Origin: JBCCZC01 sp039188505
GTDB lineage: Bacteria > Pseudomonadota > Gammaproteobacteria > Xanthomonadales > SZUA-38
DNA length: 14,949 bases
Direction of reading: 5' to 3'
Assembly: GCA_039188505.1 (NCBI GenBank)
Contig: JBCCZC010000103.1
Location: 1-14,949, forward strand
The number at the start of each line of letters is the position of its first letter. Within the stretch, counting starts at the first letter, position 1. Made by a program: the position numbers and the translations under genes. The notes under the pieces were generated by a model. That model was given only the letters and a program-made list of their open reading frames with translations. It was not told the origin of the DNA and ran no database searches. Positions 14,559 to 14,949 of this stretch are shown piece after piece.

Positions 14559-14949
14559 GGGCGGTACCCCGCGCGGACCCGGAGGCGCCACCGCGCCAGG
14601 CGGGTGCCTTCGCCGTAGCGCGGTCGCAGCGCCTGCTCCAGCTCCGGTACGGGATCGGTGCCCGTGCGTTCGGCGTGGCGGCGCGTGGACGACCAGGAGC
14701 CGAGGTAGGCGAGCAGCTCGTCGGCCGACCAGGGCTTCTCGATGGTCAGGTCCGGCGGCTCGATCTCCTCGAAGGGGAACGGCAGCGTGCGGTAGCCGGC
14801 ATTGACGTGCCGCCGCTCCGGCGGCCAGTCCGGACCGACGGTCTCGAATCAGTAGCGGTCGATGATTGCGTCGATGGTCGGCTCGATCCGCAGGAGCTCG
14901 TAGGTCCAGAACGCCAGCAGGCCGCCCGGGCGCAGCACCCGGCGCGCCT
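14555..14949 (-). pseudogene. SAM-dependent methyltransferase C-terminal part, interrupted by in-frame TGA (5' end cut by window edge)
   Basis: The minus strand reads from the right edge as ARRVLRPGGLLAFWTYELLR, IEPTIDAIIDRY, then TGA at 14849-14851. The same frame continues without a stop for 97 codons: FETVGPDWPPERRHVNAGYR, TLPFPFEEIEPPDLTIEKPW, SADELLAYLGSWSSTRRHAE and on to the end at 14555. The first part is the strand-5 region of class I methyltransferases; the VGPxWPPERRxV and PFPFEE motifs belong to the same proteins (trans-aconitate methyltransferase-like, by memory). The TGA sits where relatives usually have an aromatic residue. TGA is the normal stop of rpmH and rnpA, so recoding is unlikely. 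A recent nonsense mutation or a base-call error are both possible. If unbroken it would be the first gene of the DUF3052-type operon seen here. Confidence 0.8.

Noticed and set aside
14849..14851. TGA as selenocysteine or reassigned sense codon
   Set aside because: TGA ends several certain genes here (rpmH, rnpA, ABC genes), and no selenocysteine-dependent family or obvious insertion hairpin was recognised.

Overview
The window is about 15 kb of high-GC bacterial chromosome. The minus-strand block rpmH-rnpA-yidC-mnmE is the conserved gammaproteobacterial ribosomal-protein/RNase P/insertase/tRNA-modification cluster. The two-membrane style of the secreted proteins, and a secreted protein with a Gly-Phe-Tyr-Trp-Asn-Pro motif at the left edge, suggest a gammaproteobacterium near Lysobacterales/Xanthomonadales or Chromatiales (a Wenzhouxiangella-like organism is possible). 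This placement is inference; no rRNA or other taxonomic marker is present.

Left part (1-3202). A truncated secreted protein gene lies at the edge (minus). Next comes an ABC-2 exporter of the YadG/YadH type (ATPase 1129-2070, permease 363-1139, overlapping by 11 bases, minus). A small secreted protein of unknown function (2229-2735, plus) diverges from it. A 467-base gene-free stretch follows, holding two head-to-tail imperfect copies of a 103-base unit, each opening with a short perfect hairpin.

Middle (3203-7893). A membrane-anchored CadC-like regulator with a predicted periplasmic beta-propeller (3203-5299, minus) diverges from a secreted metal-dependent amidohydrolase with a TPR-like tail (5388-7106, plus). 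The 88-base gap carries a direct repeat with 11-base spacing, a plausible operator. A secreted helical protein of unknown function (7174-7893, plus) converges with mnmE, 8 bases away.

Core operon (7902-11586). A convincing sigma70-type promoter drives rpmH, rnpA, yidC and mnmE (minus), packed almost without gaps. yidD, usually between rnpA and yidC, is absent.

Right part (11587-14949). Upstream of the rpmH promoter lies a 65-base imperfect palindrome, then a pentapeptide-repeat membrane protein gene of visibly lower GC, which looks like an accessory insertion. Beyond it are three translationally coupled minus-strand genes: a SAM-dependent methyltransferase interrupted by an in-frame TGA, a DUF3052-type protein and a secreted protein of unknown function. 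The methyltransferase starts outside the window.

No tRNA, rRNA, CRISPR array, transposase or replication origin was recognised.
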